Positions 21,244 to 32,522 of a stretch of DNA of 64,000 bases are shown piece by piece. Location of the stretch: assembly GCA_020744225.1 (NCBI GenBank), contig JAGMWG010000022.1, positions 434,001 through 498,000 on the forward strand. The letters run 5' to 3'. The notes beneath the pieces were generated by a model, which was given only the letters and a program-made list of their open reading frames with translations, was not told the DNA's origin and did no database searches. The position numbers were made by a program, and so were the translations under genes. Source of the DNA: Paraphoma chrysanthemicola (lineage: Eukaryota > Ascomycota > Dothideomycetes > Pleosporales > Phaeosphaeriaceae). Numbering within the stretch: position 1 is the first letter of the stretch; every line of letters starts with the position of its first letter.

Positions 21244-21952
21244 CCCTGGGCTACAGAATCGAGGATCCCCGCATGGCCTGCCGCTGTTTGGACCAATCCG
21301 AGGGCCTCGTCCAGCGCCTTCCTCGGTACGTCGGTATGTACTCTTTGACCCGCCTCAGTTTTGCAGGTAAATTGTGCTGACCCCAGCATGTGCCACATTG
21401 GCCCTGCAGAACCCTTGCAGGTGTTGAGGAAGGATGTACAGAGTTACATGGTCAAGGCGAGCACCTCGATGCTTATTCCCAGATCCCTGTACTGGTGCTG
21501 CGGCCACTTGACCATTCCCAGGACCTCATCCCAGACTTTGTGCCAAATGCAGCAAGCACCTCCGCACCCCGCAGGATATAGCCTAACGATTCATCAACTC
21601 GACGGTGATAACCGAATTGGAATGATACGGCACGTGCATGATCGCTCGCTTTCTTCCCCATACGTTTGCCGTTGAGCGGCCACTGCCATCCCCGCTTCCG
21701 CATTCTGCCCATTTGATCCGAACGGTACATGCAATTGGCGTGCAACTGATCGTCATAGCTCTCCTCGGCAGTGACCCCCTTGCAAATTACATGTGCTTCT
21801 GATCATTCGATGCGATCAATGCACCGACCAAAGCAGATTGCTGCTGTTGCCCGTTGAGCATTCATAATTTCAGAGCACCTATCAAGCAACTTCGAATCCC
21901 ACTCTCACTATTCACAAAACCACAGCCTTCTCATATTGTCGTTGGTCGAAAG
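21244..21952. other. divergent promoter region GT32 / acyltransferase
   Basis: A 709-base interval between two divergent ATGs. Short open frames (for example 21361-21675) have no support. It presumably holds both promoters. Confidence 0.5.
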
Positions 21953-23464
21953 ATGCCAGCTAAGACTGAAGGTTTGCTGGACCACGGAAACCTGGAGGAC
22001 GTTAGTCTACGGCCCGCAACGTGGAAGCCCTCGAAGATGCCACGCTGGAGTCTCGAATTTGTCCGTCCAGAGTTTTTAACTCTAAGAACTGGTAGTGCGA
22101 ATGCTACGGTTCGGAGAACGGCGTGGCTTGATGGATTGCGAGGGTTTGCAGCCTTCCTCGTTTACCTGCATCACAATCAACTCTGGTCCCATGGCGGGAA
22201 AGGCAATCGGGTCTACGAGAACGCATTCGGCTACGAGGGCCAGCATTACTTTGCTGCTCTACCTTTTGTGCGCACGTTCTTCTCCGGCGGCCATTATGCC
22301 GTCTCCATCTTCTTTGTCATTTCTGGCTATGTCCTCTCGGTCAAATCGTTGGGTCTCATACAGAAGGGACATACCCTCAGCTCAGCCGAGACCATTGGTT
22401 CAGCGCTCTTCCGTCGATGGCTGCGACTTTATATTCCTATCATCGTGGTGACTTTCACCTGGATGTGCTTTCGACATGCCACTCGGATCTGGGTCGACAT
22501 CAAGGACATGCAAGGCACATTCCGCGAAGACGCTCTCAACTGGTACTATACGTTCAAAAATTACAGTTTCGTCTTCTCCGACAATATTCACGCATTCACT
22601 GAAACCTATCATATGCACACCTGGTCGATACCCTACGAGTTCAAGGGATCCATCATTATCTACACGGCACTATCAGCCTTTGCCAAATGTACAACGACTG
22701 CTCGTCTTTGGTGCGAGGTGGGACTGATCTTCTATTTTCTCTACGTCGTGGACGGCTTCTTCGGCGCGCTCTTCATGTCGGGAATGCTACTGTGCGACCT
22801 CGATTTGCTGGCTCAGGAAGGTCGTCTGCCTCGCTTCCTCGCCGTGTTCTCAGGCTTCAAGGAATTCATCTTCTTCCACCTCTTTGTTGTCGCACTTTAC
22901 CTGTCCGGAGTACCCTCGTACGACGCGCCAGGGATCGACTCTGCAACACTCCTCTCGAAGTCGCCTGGCTGGAAGTGGCTTGCGCATCTCAAGCCGCAGG
23001 CTGTGTTCGATGCAAAATGGTTCTACCTCTTCTGGGCAGCCTTCTTCACCGTTGCTTCAGTTCCGCGACTGCCATGGCTCAAGCGATTCTTCGAGACACG
23101 CGTCTGCCAGTACCTTGCCCGCATTTCCTTTGCACTTTACTTGGTACATGGCTTGGTAATTTGGACTGTTGCAGATCGGCTCAACGCAGCAGTGGGCCTG
23201 GTGCGACCTGAACACAAAGACGGCATACCTGGCTGGATTGACAAATTTACCATCTCGCAAAGTGGTCCGCTGGGCTTGGAACTTGCTTTCTGGCTTCCTC
23301 AACTGGTCCTCCTCCCGTTCACCCTGTACCTTGCTGAGATTGTTACAAAGCTAGTTGACGAGCCGAGTGTCAAGTTTACGAATTGGGCCTACCGAATGAC
23401 GTTGGCGCCAACACAACCACAACGGCAAGCGCTCCATAAGCGTTCATTCAGCTCAGCATGTTGA
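21953..23464 (+). CDS. acyltransferase-3 family integral membrane protein
   Basis: A single exon of 503 aa from the first ATG at 21953. The hallmark LDGLRGFAAFLVYLHH near the N-terminus and about ten hydrophobic segments (for example YAVSIFFVISGYVLS, LYIPIIVVTFTWMCF and ISFALYLVHGLVIW) mark the acyltransferase 3 family (OafA/NolL-like). These enzymes transfer acyl, often acetyl, groups to carbohydrates or small molecules at membranes. In fungi members also act on secondary metabolites; the neighbouring GT32 and GT8 genes favour a glycan target, which is inference. Confidence 0.87.
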   Translation: MPAKTEGLLDHGNLEDVSLRPATWKPSKMPRWSLEFVRPEFLTLRTGSANATVRRTAWLDGLRGFAAFLVYLHHNQLWSHGGKGNRVYENAFGYEGQHYFAALPFVRTFFSGGHYAVSIFFVISGYVLSVKSLGLIQKGHTLSSAETIGSALFRRWLRLYIPIIVVTFTWMCFRHATRIWVDIKDMQGTFREDALNWYYTFKNYSFVFSDNIHAFTETYHMHTWSIPYEFKGSIIIYTALSAFAKCTTTARLWCEVGLIFYFLYVVDGFFGALFMSGMLLCDLDLLAQEGRLPRFLAVFSGFKEFIFFHLFVVALYLSGVPSYDAPGIDSATLLSKSPGWKWLAHLKPQAVFDAKWFYLFWAAFFTVASVPRLPWLKRFFETRVCQYLARISFALYLVHGLVIWTVADRLNAAVGLVRPEHKDGIPGWIDKFTISQSGPLGLELAFWLPQLVLLPFTLYLAEIVTKLVDEPSVKFTNWAYRMTLAPTQPQRQALHKRSFSSAC

Positions 23465-24074
23465 AGCTATTTTCAAAAAGTAGTCCAAGTTATCTTTTAC
23501 CAGCCACCGTTTTTTTGCAGTGACGCTGTTCCGCTCCATAGCTCGGTTCCATTCCGACTCGGTAGCATGTGAAATTCCGGCTGCTCCCTGCTCGGTCGTT
23601 CACATGCATCACGAGGTTATTCGCCACACTACTGCAGGTGTTCAACGTTTTCCAATTGCATGACGCGGGCCGTTGATTGGACTGTTCCTGAAATGACAAG
23701 AGTCCCGGCGCTACTTCCCCACGGGGACCATCACTAAGCGGGGTACCTGGACCCCTGTCCTGTAGCGTGTCGATCTCTCCAACATCACCCCATGTATGAA
23801 GGTTGGTGATAGGAAAATGCTCCGTACCTTGCATTTGGACGATCGTTTTGCTGGGAGTTGGTCACCTTGAGATAGCGGTAGATTGCAGGATCTATCGAAC
23901 TCAATTGCGCCTACCTTTCGATAGTCCTCCCCCACTGTCGGCATCACATGTGACTTTTGTTCCATCTCGGGTCGACATGTGAGGAGTAGCTCAGTGATTT
24001 TACGTTTCCTAGTCTACTGCTCCTCTCGACTTCGGGCGAGCGACCCCCAATCCTGGTACGCAGCACTTGCAACC
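23465..24074. other. intergenic region
   Basis: No supported gene. Open frames on the minus strand (23490-23834, 23711-23965) lack motifs. A frame in phase with the GT8 gene extends upstream without an ATG. Confidence 0.45.
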
Positions 24075-25394
24075 ATGAAGCGCCGGCACAATGTCATCGC
24101 AACTACCCTATTGATTTTGGGAATAATCTATCTGTCCGCCCAACGAGAAGGTAATTTGTTGGGGTATTCGCGCTCCGACGACCTTGACCCAGGGCACGCA
24201 GCGGACCGCACGAAATTTCGTGCTGGTGAGAAATTGCCTGCAGGTGCTGGAAGCCATACTCGATTGGCAGCAACCCCCTCACCATCGCCGGGTCCCATCG
24301 TGGTCAGTCCCGAGCCGGAGCTTGCAAGCCCTCAGGTGCCTGCGCAAGTGGTGCCGCTGGCCGGGCCTGTGGTAGACCACACCAGTTCACCATCGGACAG
24401 TACACAGCAACAACACGAAGACCATGGCGTTGCCCTACCGTTCAACCCAGAATTTGCGTTTCAACAAGATCTCCAGCTGGAACTGCCGTTTGAGACGCTC
24501 AAAGAGCTCAGTAACCAAGCACCGCTTCACTATGATCCCACTGGCAGCAAGACATACGCCTTTGCCACCTTCATGGCTACACGTAATCCGTCGGTGAAAG
24601 ACCCCTACTTCCTCGCCATACATTCACTTATTCACCGCGTTCTCTGGTCTCCTCGCTCGTGCACCCAGAAGAACTACCCGTTCATCGTCTTTGTCGCCGA
24701 CTTTGTCACACCGGAGCAACGCGCACTTCTTACTGGCGCCGGCGCCGTAGTCCGCGAACTTAAACCTCTCCCATGGCACTGCGACTCCGGCGCACAGAAG
24801 CGCTGGAACGACCTCTTCGCCAAACTCAATATGTGGGCCGAAACAGAGTTCGAGCGCATTTTGTTCCTTGACGCTGATGCCTTCCCACTTACCAACATCG
24901 ATGAGATGTTCGAGCTCGCACCAGTACAAAACTGCGTCGACACCAAGCTTCAGCTTGACGACTTCACACCTGATCAAAAGCCCATCTGCGAGCCATACAT
25001 CTTCTCTGGCGTCCCGATGTCGGCTGACAAGCCCGAGTCGCCTGAGATCAATGTCGGCGCCATGGTGTTCACACCCTCGCTAGGCATGCACACTAGGCTA
25101 GTGCAGAACTATCTGAAGACCAACCATTATGACTGTAAGATGGCCGAGCAGGCGTTCTTGAATTGGCAGTTCAGTCCAGGTGGTGCATATCCGCCGACGA
25201 CGCTGGAGAGGAAATGGGGTGGGTTCTTCCCGAAACAAGATCGTAAGGAAGACTTGAAGGTTGTACATGAGAAGATGTGGGCTATCAGCGAAGGGTGGTT
25301 GAAGGAGGAGTGGGAAAGGGCATGGGAGGAGATGAGAACGTGGTATAGCAGTGGGGAGTTTGTCGAGGCAAGGAAAGGTGGTCTCAGCGCGTGA
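24075..25394 (+). CDS. GT8-type glycosyltransferase, type II membrane protein
   Basis: A single exon of 439 aa starting at ATG 24075; the frame is open further upstream but has no ATG. A hydrophobic anchor (about 8-22, IATTLLILGIIYLSA) is followed by a Pro/Ser stem and a GT-A catalytic domain: YPFIVFVADFVTPEQ, KLNMWAETEFERILFLDADAFPLTNIDEMF with the DXD site (about 265-267), and VGAMVFTPS. The pattern matches glycogenin-like or N-acetylglucosaminyltransferase-like GT8 proteins of fungi, which extend surface or Golgi glycans from a UDP-sugar. Donor and acceptor are not readable. Confidence 0.82.
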   Translation: MKRRHNVIATTLLILGIIYLSAQREGNLLGYSRSDDLDPGHAADRTKFRAGEKLPAGAGSHTRLAATPSPSPGPIVVSPEPELASPQVPAQVVPLAGPVVDHTSSPSDSTQQQHEDHGVALPFNPEFAFQQDLQLELPFETLKELSNQAPLHYDPTGSKTYAFATFMATRNPSVKDPYFLAIHSLIHRVLWSPRSCTQKNYPFIVFVADFVTPEQRALLTGAGAVVRELKPLPWHCDSGAQKRWNDLFAKLNMWAETEFERILFLDADAFPLTNIDEMFELAPVQNCVDTKLQLDDFTPDQKPICEPYIFSGVPMSADKPESPEINVGAMVFTPSLGMHTRLVQNYLKTNHYDCKMAEQAFLNWQFSPGGAYPPTTLERKWGGFFPKQDRKEDLKVVHEKMWAISEGWLKEEWERAWEEMRTWYSSGEFVEARKGGLSA

Positions 25395-26082
25395 GTTTAG
25401 TTGAGTTAATGTAGATGCCTTCATACGGCTTAACGAAGTACATGGTGCTACGATCGCAACCTGTCACCGAGAGCAGACGCCTGATGCTTGACGGGGGTGT
25501 TTTTTGATTGTGAAGGTGTGCAGGAATATGTGATCAGTGGTATGGTCACGGTACATGTCATTATTTCATTATCTCATGACCTATACTAATGCGTTCATCC
25601 GCATTGGTCATGCAAGCCCTCCACAAGCCTTCCACAAGCCTTCCACAAGCCTTCCACAACGCTCCAACAAGCTATGTCATGTCCCAAGCACAACGCCGTA
25701 CAGCCATGTGGTGATACCAAGCGATATCTTCTGCGCATCTTAAAGCGATCTCCAAGTTTCCAGGCGGAATGAATCATGATTCAGCACTCCATCGCACATG
25801 ATCCAGTCGTCGACACGCTAGTCACGAATGGTCAACGCTCCCTACATGTTTCGGCGAGGCAGCGGCTTCTCGAGCCTCTGGTTGAGATGGCAGCGGTGCA
25901 GCTTTCGGTTCTTGCAGTACAGGTTGTCGCAGAGGTGAGGTGCATCGGAACGGAGTTCTGCAGGACAGACCTCTATGCGCTTGCCCTCGTCTATGTCTTG
26001 GAGGTTGGCCATGCCGCGATCGACGGGCTGGCGGAGCTTGCTGTGTCTCGTAAGTGCGAAGCGACGAATGAGCAGAGGACAC
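25395..26082. other. intergenic region with short tandem repeat
   Basis: Contains the 11-bp repeat at 25621. A minus-strand frame at 25822-26082 has low-complexity, Arg/Pro-rich translation and is not credited as a gene. Confidence 0.4.
25621..25663 (+). repeat. 11-bp tandem repeat (CCACAAGCCTT)n
   Basis: Three perfect copies (25621-25653) and a partial fourth; the sequence just before is a degenerate copy. Non-coding minisatellite. Confidence 0.85.
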
Positions 26083-26214
26083 CTACGGCTTCGGCATTAC
26101 GATGGTGATACCCGCGGCGGTGGCATTGTCCTTGATGTGCTTGAGTCTGGCCTCGAGATCTTGCTGCTGGGCGTATGAGAGGCTTCCCCGATTGACTGCC
26201 GACCCGAACAGCAT
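26083..26214 (-). CDS. possible small protein or terminal exon
   Basis: A 43-codon minus-strand frame begins with ATG at 26214 and ends with TAG. Its translation has a clean amphipathic helix (SYAQQQDLEARLKHIKD) and ends GITIVMPKP. A branch-site-plus-acceptor pattern about 30 bases upstream suggests it could be the last exon of a spliced gene, but I could not find a first exon that keeps frame. No family recognised. Could be chance. Confidence 0.2.
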   Translation of the reverse strand: MLFGSAVNRGSLSYAQQQDLEARLKHIKDNATAAGITIVMPKP

Positions 26215-26399
26215 ACCATTGTAGTTTATTTTGCATGATCCTGAATACACGCAAGTCAGTGTGCCTTCAACAACCTATCCGGTCATACACTTGTGGACCA
26301 TCACGCCAGCTATTGAGGTAGTTGACGTTTCCACATGTCACTACAAGACAAGCATTGATTCTATCTCCCGCACGACGCAGAATCTATCGTGAAACTTCC

Positions 26400-27312
26400 T
26401 CAGACCCCTTCCTTCATCCAAAGTATTGCATAATCCAACCAATTCTCCATCGCGTCTCCAGGCAGTAGATGTGGATCCTGCGCCGATTCAGTCCAACCAT
26501 TGATTGCAGAAGTACGAAACTCGTCGGGGTCCCAATCAACCTCGCGTGGAAAGAAGCGAAGGTTTGTGGCTCGACTACGGAGTGTTAAATTGGTGTCTCG
26601 ATGTCCCTTGAGCATTTTGCGACTCAAGCGATGGCAAGCCGCGGAAGTATCATCGCCGAAATGGGGCGCGATGAAATTGATATCCTCCCGGCGGAACATC
26701 AGCGTGAGAATGATACCAATGCCGACGAATAAATACGCCTTGTATTCATTGGAGACCTTATGATCGATAATTTCTAACCATGGTACTCGCAGATTGACCG
26801 TAGTTTGCGGGTTACAGGCGCAGAAAGTGAAGAGGTCTACGACTTGCTTGATGTTGTTGCGGAGCCAGAGAAACATCGTCTTTTCTTTTGCTGCTGGCTC
26901 CTCCTCTAAGGAAACTCTTCTCAGCCACTTGAGCTTCGCGTTTGAAGCATGTAGTGAATTCGAAGAACCTCTTAATGGCGGCTTGGGTGCGCGATTCGAC
27001 GAATATGATGGGATTGACCATGATCTCAAGGCCCTTTGTTTCTTGGCGAAGTTGACGATTAACGTATTTGAGACAGTTGAGAGGAACTTCGGAATCGCCG
27101 AGTGTAATTTCGGGCTTTCGTATCTTTCGCGACCTTCCAGGCGTCCAGCTCATGTATACGTTTTCTGCAGGGTGCGCAAGGGCAAGCACGTATATGTAGT
27201 TCCGCAGCTCTGGGGGTAGCTCGAAGAATTCTGATTCGACTGGACGCTTTTTGTTTAAGGCGAAAGATGATTTCCGCCGCTTGCGATAAATGGAACTGAG
27301 TTTGCGGGGCAT
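26400..27312 (-). pseudogene. 2EXR/F-box-like fungal protein with single frameshift
   Basis: From ATG 27312 (an in-frame ATG also exists at 27396) the frame runs through a basic N-terminus and ESEFFELPPELRNYIYVLAL, the start of the 2EXR (F-box-like) family. It continues to FFEFTTCFKREA, then loses sense. From about 26924-26935 a second frame takes over with WLRRVSLEEE, FLWLRNNIKQVVDLFTFC and a good C-terminus ending at 26400. Both frames are protein-like up to the same point, leaving no room for an intron. A one-base loss (or two-base gain) explains it: a recent pseudogene or a sequence error. An intact protein would be about 300 aa. Function of the family is unknown beyond the F-box-like N-terminus. 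Confidence 0.6.
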
Positions 27313-27396
27313 GATGGTGTTATTTGATGGAGGCTTTTCGGTGTTGTGTGCTGACCTGGACGTCGAGGCGAAACCAGCTGCACCAGTCACTGTCAT

Positions 27397-28329
27397 TCCT
27401 TCGCTCTCCAGCGCACGATGACATGGACGGCCTCACATCACGAAGGGCGACACTTGTTCTCGCCACGCCCCATGAGCAGCGCGTTTGAGCCAGATGTATT
27501 CAGACACTGCCCTCCCACTGTGCATTCGGGCCACGCAGACTTGTGGACCGACCCTTCAGCTCCAGTCACACTCGACACCAGCATCGTCACGTATGATGCG
27601 AAACCAGATGCCTTTAGTCACTGCTGTTCCATCTGTCGCCGACGAGCTGGCGCGCAAGTTTTTGCGAGCTGCGATCCCGTGGACCCCGGAATTAATGCTT
27701 TGAGTGTGCTGGGAGACTTGCGAGCAAGACCGCAGGATATCGCTTGCATTGTCTGGCATGTCCGACGGCATCGGACATGTTGCTCTGGCCTTGCGGGTGC
27801 ATGTCTGCCCAGGGCCTCTTTTTTCATTGAGTGCGCTTCCTATGGGAGCTCCTCGAGGAAGATTAATCCTTCCTAGATACTTATAATTGCCGAAGAGTGC
27901 CAACGCCATGTCAGAAGACACCATAAGCCGACGCACGATGCTCGAAACATCAAAGTCGATTTACATCCGACGATCTTGCGAAAAGCCTGAGTCTGGTGGT
28001 GTTGAAAATCTAATAACATGCTAATGTTCTAAAGACAGTGCAACGAAGACATGTAGTCTGAATAGGGCTGAATCACGCTAAGCAAGCCGCGGCATGACGC
28101 AACGCCGATGACAAAAGTTCGCGGGGCATCCGATGAGCACCCCACTCTTGCCTATCATTCGCGACTGGTATGCAGTAGACCATGAGACGCGATCTATTTT
28201 TCTTTGGTTCGAGAAATTGCTCTATTGCACTTTAGATCACCGTTTGATGATCGCGTGTTCAATTGAAGCCTGTCGACAACACAGCCAAAGTCACATTTGC
28301 CGCAGGCAGCCTGATACACCAGCAGCAAC
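27397..28329. other. intergenic region with diverged short duplications
   Basis: Two segments, near 27367-27400 and 27596-27632, share a GCGAAACCAG-TGC-AGTCACTG pattern. A weaker third match (CCAGATGTATTCAGACACTGC) lies near 27491. No gene supported; this is also the upstream region of the 5-oxoprolinase gene. Confidence 0.4.
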
Positions 28330-31300
28330 ATGGCGACGCCTAAAATTAGCGAGCGCGGTATCCGCATCGCGATAGACGTAGGTAAATGCTGCAATATTTG
28401 GTGTGATGTATAGTAACAATTCCAGCGCGGTGGTACTTTCACAGACTGCGTAGGCAATCCCGGCAGCGGCAAGATGGAGGACGATGTAATCATCAAGCTC
28501 CTCTCCGTCGACCCGCAGAACTACGACGACGCGCCGCTCGAAGGTATCCGTCGCCTCCTCTCCAAATTCACAGGCACCGAAATCCCCCGCGGCCAGCCGC
28601 TCGACACATCCAAGATTGAGAGCATACGCATGGGCACCACTGTTGCCACTAATGCGCTCCTAGAAAGGAAAGGCGAAGACATTGCCATGGTGGTGACAAA
28701 AGGGTTCAAGGACTGTCTTGCGATTGGCAATCAGAGCCGACCCAACATATTTGCGCTCGATATACGGAAGCCGGAAGTGCTGTATAAGAAAGTAGTGGAG
28801 ATTGACGAGCGAGTCACGCTGGAGGACTACGCCGAAGATCCAGAGCGCAAACAGACAAACGCGAAGAGCATAGAAGAGGCAGGTGAGAATGCGGAGCTGG
28901 TCAAGGGCCTGTCGGGCGAGACGGTGCGCATACTGCAGCGACCACGGGAAGACGCCATAAGAAAGCAGCTACAGGAGGTGTACGATTCTGGGTTGAAAAG
29001 TATTGCTGTATGCCTGATGCATGGCTATACATATCCACATCATGAAGCACTGGTTGGAAAGATTGCTAAGGAGATCGGATTCGAGCATGTGAGTCTGAGC
29101 CACGAGCTTATGCCGATGATCAAGCTGGTACCGAGAGCGACGTCGGCATGTGCCGATGCGTATTTGACTCCTGCGATCCGGAAGTACATTGATGGGTTCT
29201 CCAAAGGCTTCGAAGGCGGTCTGGGCACGAAGAGCGTGAAGCGCGAGGAAGGATCCAAGGGTGCGCGATGCGAATTTATGCAGTCGGACGGTGGACTGGT
29301 TGACGTGGATATATTTTCCGGCCTCAAGGCGATCTTATCTGGACCAGCTGGCGGTGTTGTAGGATATGCGCTCACCTCGTACGACCCCGAAACGAAGGTA
29401 CCGGTCATTGGCTTTGACATGGGCGGCACAAGTACGGACGTGAGTAGGTACGGTGCCGGGCGCTACGACCACGTGTTTGAGACCACCACCGCAGGCGTGA
29501 CCATACAGTCGCCGCAACTTGACATCAACACTGTTGCAGCAGGCGGAGGATCGCGACTCTTCTGGAAGAACGGGCTGTTCGTTGTCGGACCAGAATCAGC
29601 AAGCGCACATCCAGGGCCTGCGTGTTATCGGAAGGGCGGACCTTTGACCATCACAGACGCAAACTTATTCCTAGGACGATTGTTGCCAGACTTCTTCCCT
29701 AAGATTTTCGGCAAAAACGAGGACGAAGGTCTGGACGCAGATGCTAGCGAGAAGCTATTCAAAGAGCTGGCCGAGCAAATTAACAAAGAAGTCGCTGGCG
29801 GCAACAAGGACAAAGAGATGTCGCTCGATGACATTGCCAACGGCTTCATCAAGATCGCCAACGAGACTATGACGCGACCAATCCGTAGCCTGACGGAAGC
29901 GAGAGGGCACGATACGAGCAAGCATAGGCTTGCGACATTCGGAGGCGCTGGCGGTCAACACGCTGTTGCTATTGCCGAAGCGCTTGGAATAACACAAATT
30001 TTGGTTCATCGATATTCGTCGGTTCTCTCCGCGTATGGCATGGCCCTGGCAGATGTTGTAGATGAGCGGCAGGAACCAGAAAGTAAAGTGTGGTCAGACA
30101 GTAAGGATGTCCGGGAGTATCTCCAGAACAAGATGGCGGACCTGAAGGCCAAATCGACCGCGACTCTGAAAGATCAGGGTTTTGATGAAGAAAACGTACA
30201 TTTCGAAGAGTATCTCAATCTACGTTATCGAGGAACAGAATCCGCTCTTATGATCATTAAGCCGCCGAAAGACGAGGCCGAGAAAGAGTTTGGTGGCGAT
30301 GAATGGGCCTTTGGGAGAGCTTTCGTCAAGCAGCACGAGCAAGAATTTGGCTTTACATTACCAGACCGCGACATCATCGTGGATGACGTCCGCGCGCGAG
30401 GTATTGGAAAGACCTTCCAAGGCCTGGAGAAGACTGTGGACCAGCAGCTCAGGGAGGTGAAACCGAAAAACATCACTGGCGACACGAAGCGCTATGATAC
30501 CCGAAAAGTCTTCTTTGAAGGAGGGCGGCAAGACACTTCAATCTACAAGCTGGAAGATCTCGACATAGGCGATCGCATCAAGGGCCCGGCAATCATCGCG
30601 GATGGCACGCAGACTATTGTTGTTACACCAAGCGCGTCTGCTTTGGTCATAAATACGCATGTGGTTATCAATATTGGAGAGAGCGATGGCCAAGAGAAGG
30701 AAATCAGCACCAAGGAGGTAGATCCAATCCTACTTAGTATCTTTGCGCATCGTTTCATGGCTATCGCCGAGCAGATGGGGCGGGCATTGCAGAAGACCAG
30801 TGTCTCGACTAATGTCAAGGAGCGACTTGACTACTCGTGCGCGCTGTTCGATGCAGAGGGCGGCTTGGTTGCGAACGGTAAGATATGCGCTCGCTGCAGA
30901 CGCATGTCACTAACAATATCGCAGCTCCTCATCTTCCGGTTCATCTTGGCAGTATGTCGACCTGCGTTCGTAAGCAGGCTGCGATCTGGAAAGGCAAGCT
31001 TAAACGAGGCGATGTACTTGTCTCTAACCACCCCATGTTCGGCGGTACCCATTTGCCCGACATCACAGTCATCACGCCCGCGTTTTCCGGTGATAACATC
31101 ATCTTCTATGTGGCTTCGCGTGCGCATCATGCCGATATTGGAGGTATACTACCAGGCAGCATGCCTCCAGCATCCAAGGAACTGTTCCAAGAAGGCGCGG
31201 CCATCAAGTCTGAGAAACTCGTCTCCGAAGGGCACTTCAACGAGAAACGCATTACCGAATTACTTCTTGATGAACCAGGTCAGTACCCAGGGTGCTCGGG

Positions 31301-32522
31301 AACCAGGTGTTTGAGTGACAACATCAACGATCTCAAAGCACAAGTCGCCGCGAATCAAAAGGGTATCAACCTCATTAACACGCTGATGTCCGATTATGGT
31401 GAATCAGTGGTCAAGTTCTACATGACCAACATCCAACTCAACGCCGAACAATCTGTACGATCGCTACTGAAGGATGTCTACAAGCGGTTTGAGGGTCAAG
31501 ATCTCTCCGCTGAAGAGTTTATGGATGACGGAAGTCCGATCAGACTTAAGGTCACGATCGATCCCGAGAAGGGCGAAGCAGTATTTGACTTTACTGGTAC
31601 TGGACCAGAGGTCTACGGCAACATCAATGCGCCAGAAGCCGTGACCTATTCAGCGATTATCTACTGTCTCCGCTGCCTCATCAGCGAAGATATCCCGCTC
31701 AACCAAGGTTGCCTCGCCCCGATCCACGTCCGCATCCCCAAGAAGTCCTTCCTCAGTCCGTCTGATAATGCTGCCGTTGTTGGCGGCAACGTACTCACCA
31801 GCCAGCGCGTTACCGACACTGTTCTAAAAGCCTTCAAAGCTTGTGCGGCCAGCCAAGGTGATACGAACAACCTGACTTTCGGCTTCGGTGGCAGTTCTGG
31901 TGGCGGAAAGAAAGACGGCAAAAGTGGGTTCGGCTACTACGAAACTATTGCTGGTGGTTCAGGCGCCGGGCCAACATGGCATGGCACGAGCGGTGTGCAT
32001 ACACACATGACAAATACACGCATCACAGATTCCGAAGTTTTCGAGCGGCGATATCCCGTGCTGTTGAAGGAGTTTAGTCTTCGGGAAGGCAGCGCAGGAA
32101 AAGGCATGCACCGCGGTGGTGAAGGTGTCGTCCGCGACATCGAATTCCGCATCCCCGTGCAAGTCAGTATTCTCTCCGAGCGCCGCGTCTACCACCCATA
32201 CGGCATGGAAGGCGGAGAAGATGCAGCATGCGGACTCAACATCTGGGTACGCAAAGTTGACAGCAAGGAAGTCGACCCGAACAGCGATGCCGCAAAAGGA
32301 GAAACCAAGGAGGAAGAAGAACAGTTCAGGTATATCAATCTTGGCGCGAAGAACACGGCGAGTATGAGACCCGGTGAAAGGATCATCGTCCATACACCTG
32401 GTGGTGGCGGATGGGGAAAGGAGGGCGAGAGCGAGCGAGTGGCTGGGACTAAAGACCCGAAGGAAAGTTGGAAGGGAGGAAGTATAGCAGGGCGGCAAAG
32501 CACAGCTGAAGCGAGCGCATAG
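28330..32522 (+). CDS. OXP1: 5-oxoprolinase (ATP-hydrolysing), HyuA-HyuB fusion
   Basis: Three exons, 28330-28377, 28426-30877 and 30925-32522, give 1365 aa. The first intron rebuilds the start of the HyuA N-domain as IRIAIDRGGTFTDCVG. The order is hydantoinase/oxoprolinase N-domain (about 10-220), HyuA domain with GFDMGGTSTDVSRY and the PGPACYRKGGPLTITDANL segment, then HyuB domain (about 755-1330) with GCSGTRCLSDNINDLKAQVAANQKG and a glycine-rich C-terminus HTPGGGGWG. It cleaves 5-oxo-L-proline to L-glutamate with ATP, closing the gamma-glutamyl (glutathione) cycle in the cytosol. Length agrees with fungal/animal 5-oxoprolinase. The close family member, fungal hydantoinase, is an alternative but less likely because of the fused architecture. 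Confidence 0.93.

Noticed and set aside
25822..26082. 86-codon Arg/Pro-rich minus-strand frame
   Set aside because: Composition is that of a shadow frame, and a better protein-like frame exists just upstream at 26083-26214.
27418..27876. 152-codon plus-strand frame
   Set aside because: Cys/His/Pro-rich translation without pattern; a long minus-strand frame overlaps it and the region contains diverged duplications.
28474..31314. 5-oxoprolinase as two separate genes
   Set aside because: A 47-nt intron with consensus signals at 30878-30924 joins the two frames exactly at the expected VANAPHLPVHLGSM segment.
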